DNA from: Dehalococcoidia bacterium
Lineage (GTDB): Bacteria > Chloroflexota > Dehalococcoidia > Lucifugimonadales > UBA3495
Direction: 5' to 3'
DNA length: 5,748 bases
Assembly (NCBI GenBank): GCA_022823105.1
Contig: JAJDXU010000200.1
Span: 1 to 5,748 of the forward strand
In this document: in pieces, positions 5,445-5,748 of the stretch
Layout: the number at the start of each line of letters is the position of its first letter
How positions within the stretch are numbered: position 1 is the first letter of the stretch
Notes under the pieces: model-generated
Database searches by the model: none
The model's input: the letters and a program-made list of their open reading frames with translations, nothing else
Told to the model about the DNA's origin: nothing
Position numbers and translations under genes: made by a program

Positions 5445-5748
5445 CATGACGGTTCCCCTCACGCGCGACCGCTTTCCGCAACCTGTCACAGCAAACGCCC
5501 CCGCCGCCTCAATTCAAGTGGCGCAGACAGAAATATCCGTGCCAAAACCCCCAACTTTTTGTGATTAACCTGCCTTTTATGGCCAAAAGAGCTGCCATCG
5601 CCGCCCATGGTCCCCCAAAATCCTCCGTTCAGACACCCCCGGCCCCGGCGACACTTCCGCCTTGCTCTAACCCCCACCCCATTCGTACCATATTACCCAG
5701 CGCCCCAATTCCCAACCCACCACCCGTGCCCGTGACAGCCGAGCCAAT
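5445..5748. other. Non-coding, C-skewed stretch at the right edge
   Basis: No convincing gene lies here on either strand. The + strand is rich in short C runs (CCC to CCCCC) mixed with AT patches such as CAACTTTTTGTGATTAAC, and it is poor in G runs. The composition and broken reading frames differ from the coding part. A 63-residue minus-strand frame (5677-5486) starts with GTG inside a G run and has low-complexity basic/glycine content, so I do not call it. The stretch probably contains upstream control sequence of the amidase operon and of whatever lies to the right. One G-quadruplex-type motif is listed separately. Confidence 0.55.
5703..5725 (-). other. G-quadruplex-type motif on the minus strand
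   Basis: The + strand shows CCCC, CCC, CCC and CCC separated by 4, 2 and 4 bases. The minus strand therefore has four G runs of at least three with short loops, the standard quadruplex-forming pattern. It lies about 260 bases upstream of the candidate promoter, in non-coding DNA. Whether it folds or matters in the cell is unknown. In a GC-rich genome such motifs also arise by chance. Confidence 0.5.

Noticed and set aside
5486..5677. A 63-codon minus-strand frame in the right intergenic region.
   Set aside because: It starts with GTG inside a G run, has arginine/glycine-rich content without a pattern, and shows no similarity I recognise.
5660..5695. A + strand promoter with TTGCTC and TACCAT boxes 18 bases apart.
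   Set aside because: The boxes match the consensus at only three and four positions, which is expected by chance, and no + strand gene is seen after it in the window.
1..5748. CRISPR arrays, tRNA or rRNA genes, insertion sequences, attachment sites.
   Set aside because: I saw no spaced direct repeats, cloverleaf-like segments, transposase motifs or terminal inverted repeats.

Overview
This is a gene-dense, GC-rich bacterial window. The bacterial signs are strong Shine-Dalgarno sequences before every complete gene, very short or overlapping gene junctions, and GTG as well as ATG starts. The content is ordinary accessory metabolism. A SCP2-type thiolase next to its DUF35 OB-fold partner, plus several amidase-signature enzymes, is a mix common in Chloroflexota (including SAR202-like lineages), Actinomycetota and some Pseudomonadota. 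I lean weakly to a Chloroflexota-like environmental genome, but the sequence alone does not settle this.

Layout from left to right. The 3' end of an unrecognised + strand gene with two CxxC pairs fills 2-322. It converges on a minus-strand series, and the roughly 140-base gap holds a perfect 12-bp hairpin (413-444) that probably terminates transcription from both sides. Everything from 464 to 5353 is on the minus strand. In transcription order the genes are: a 66-residue GatC/AtzG-like small subunit (5353-5153), amidase A (5150-3729), amidase B (3711-2362), a 192-base gap with a 9-bp GC-rich hairpin (2308-2333), a thiolase (2169-895) and a DUF35 OB-fold protein (883-464). The last 365 bases hold a candidate promoter for the amidase operon. 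Beyond it lies a non-coding, strongly C-skewed stretch with one G-quadruplex-type motif on the minus strand.

How the genes work together. The small subunit and two amidases form one tightly coupled operon. The order resembles atzG-atzE plus a further amidase more than gatCAB, because no gatB is present and the small protein is AtzG-sized. The likely role is hydrolysis of small amides, with unknown substrate. The thiolase and DUF35 protein form a second translationally coupled pair that probably acts as a complex on acyl-CoA. The DUF35 protein keeps only one of the four cysteines of the usual zinc ribbon, so its N-terminal region probably no longer binds zinc in the normal way. This, the amidase trio, and an apparent hydrophilic insertion in the thiolase are the points most worth a second look. 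I see no convincing novel defence, mobile or RNA system.
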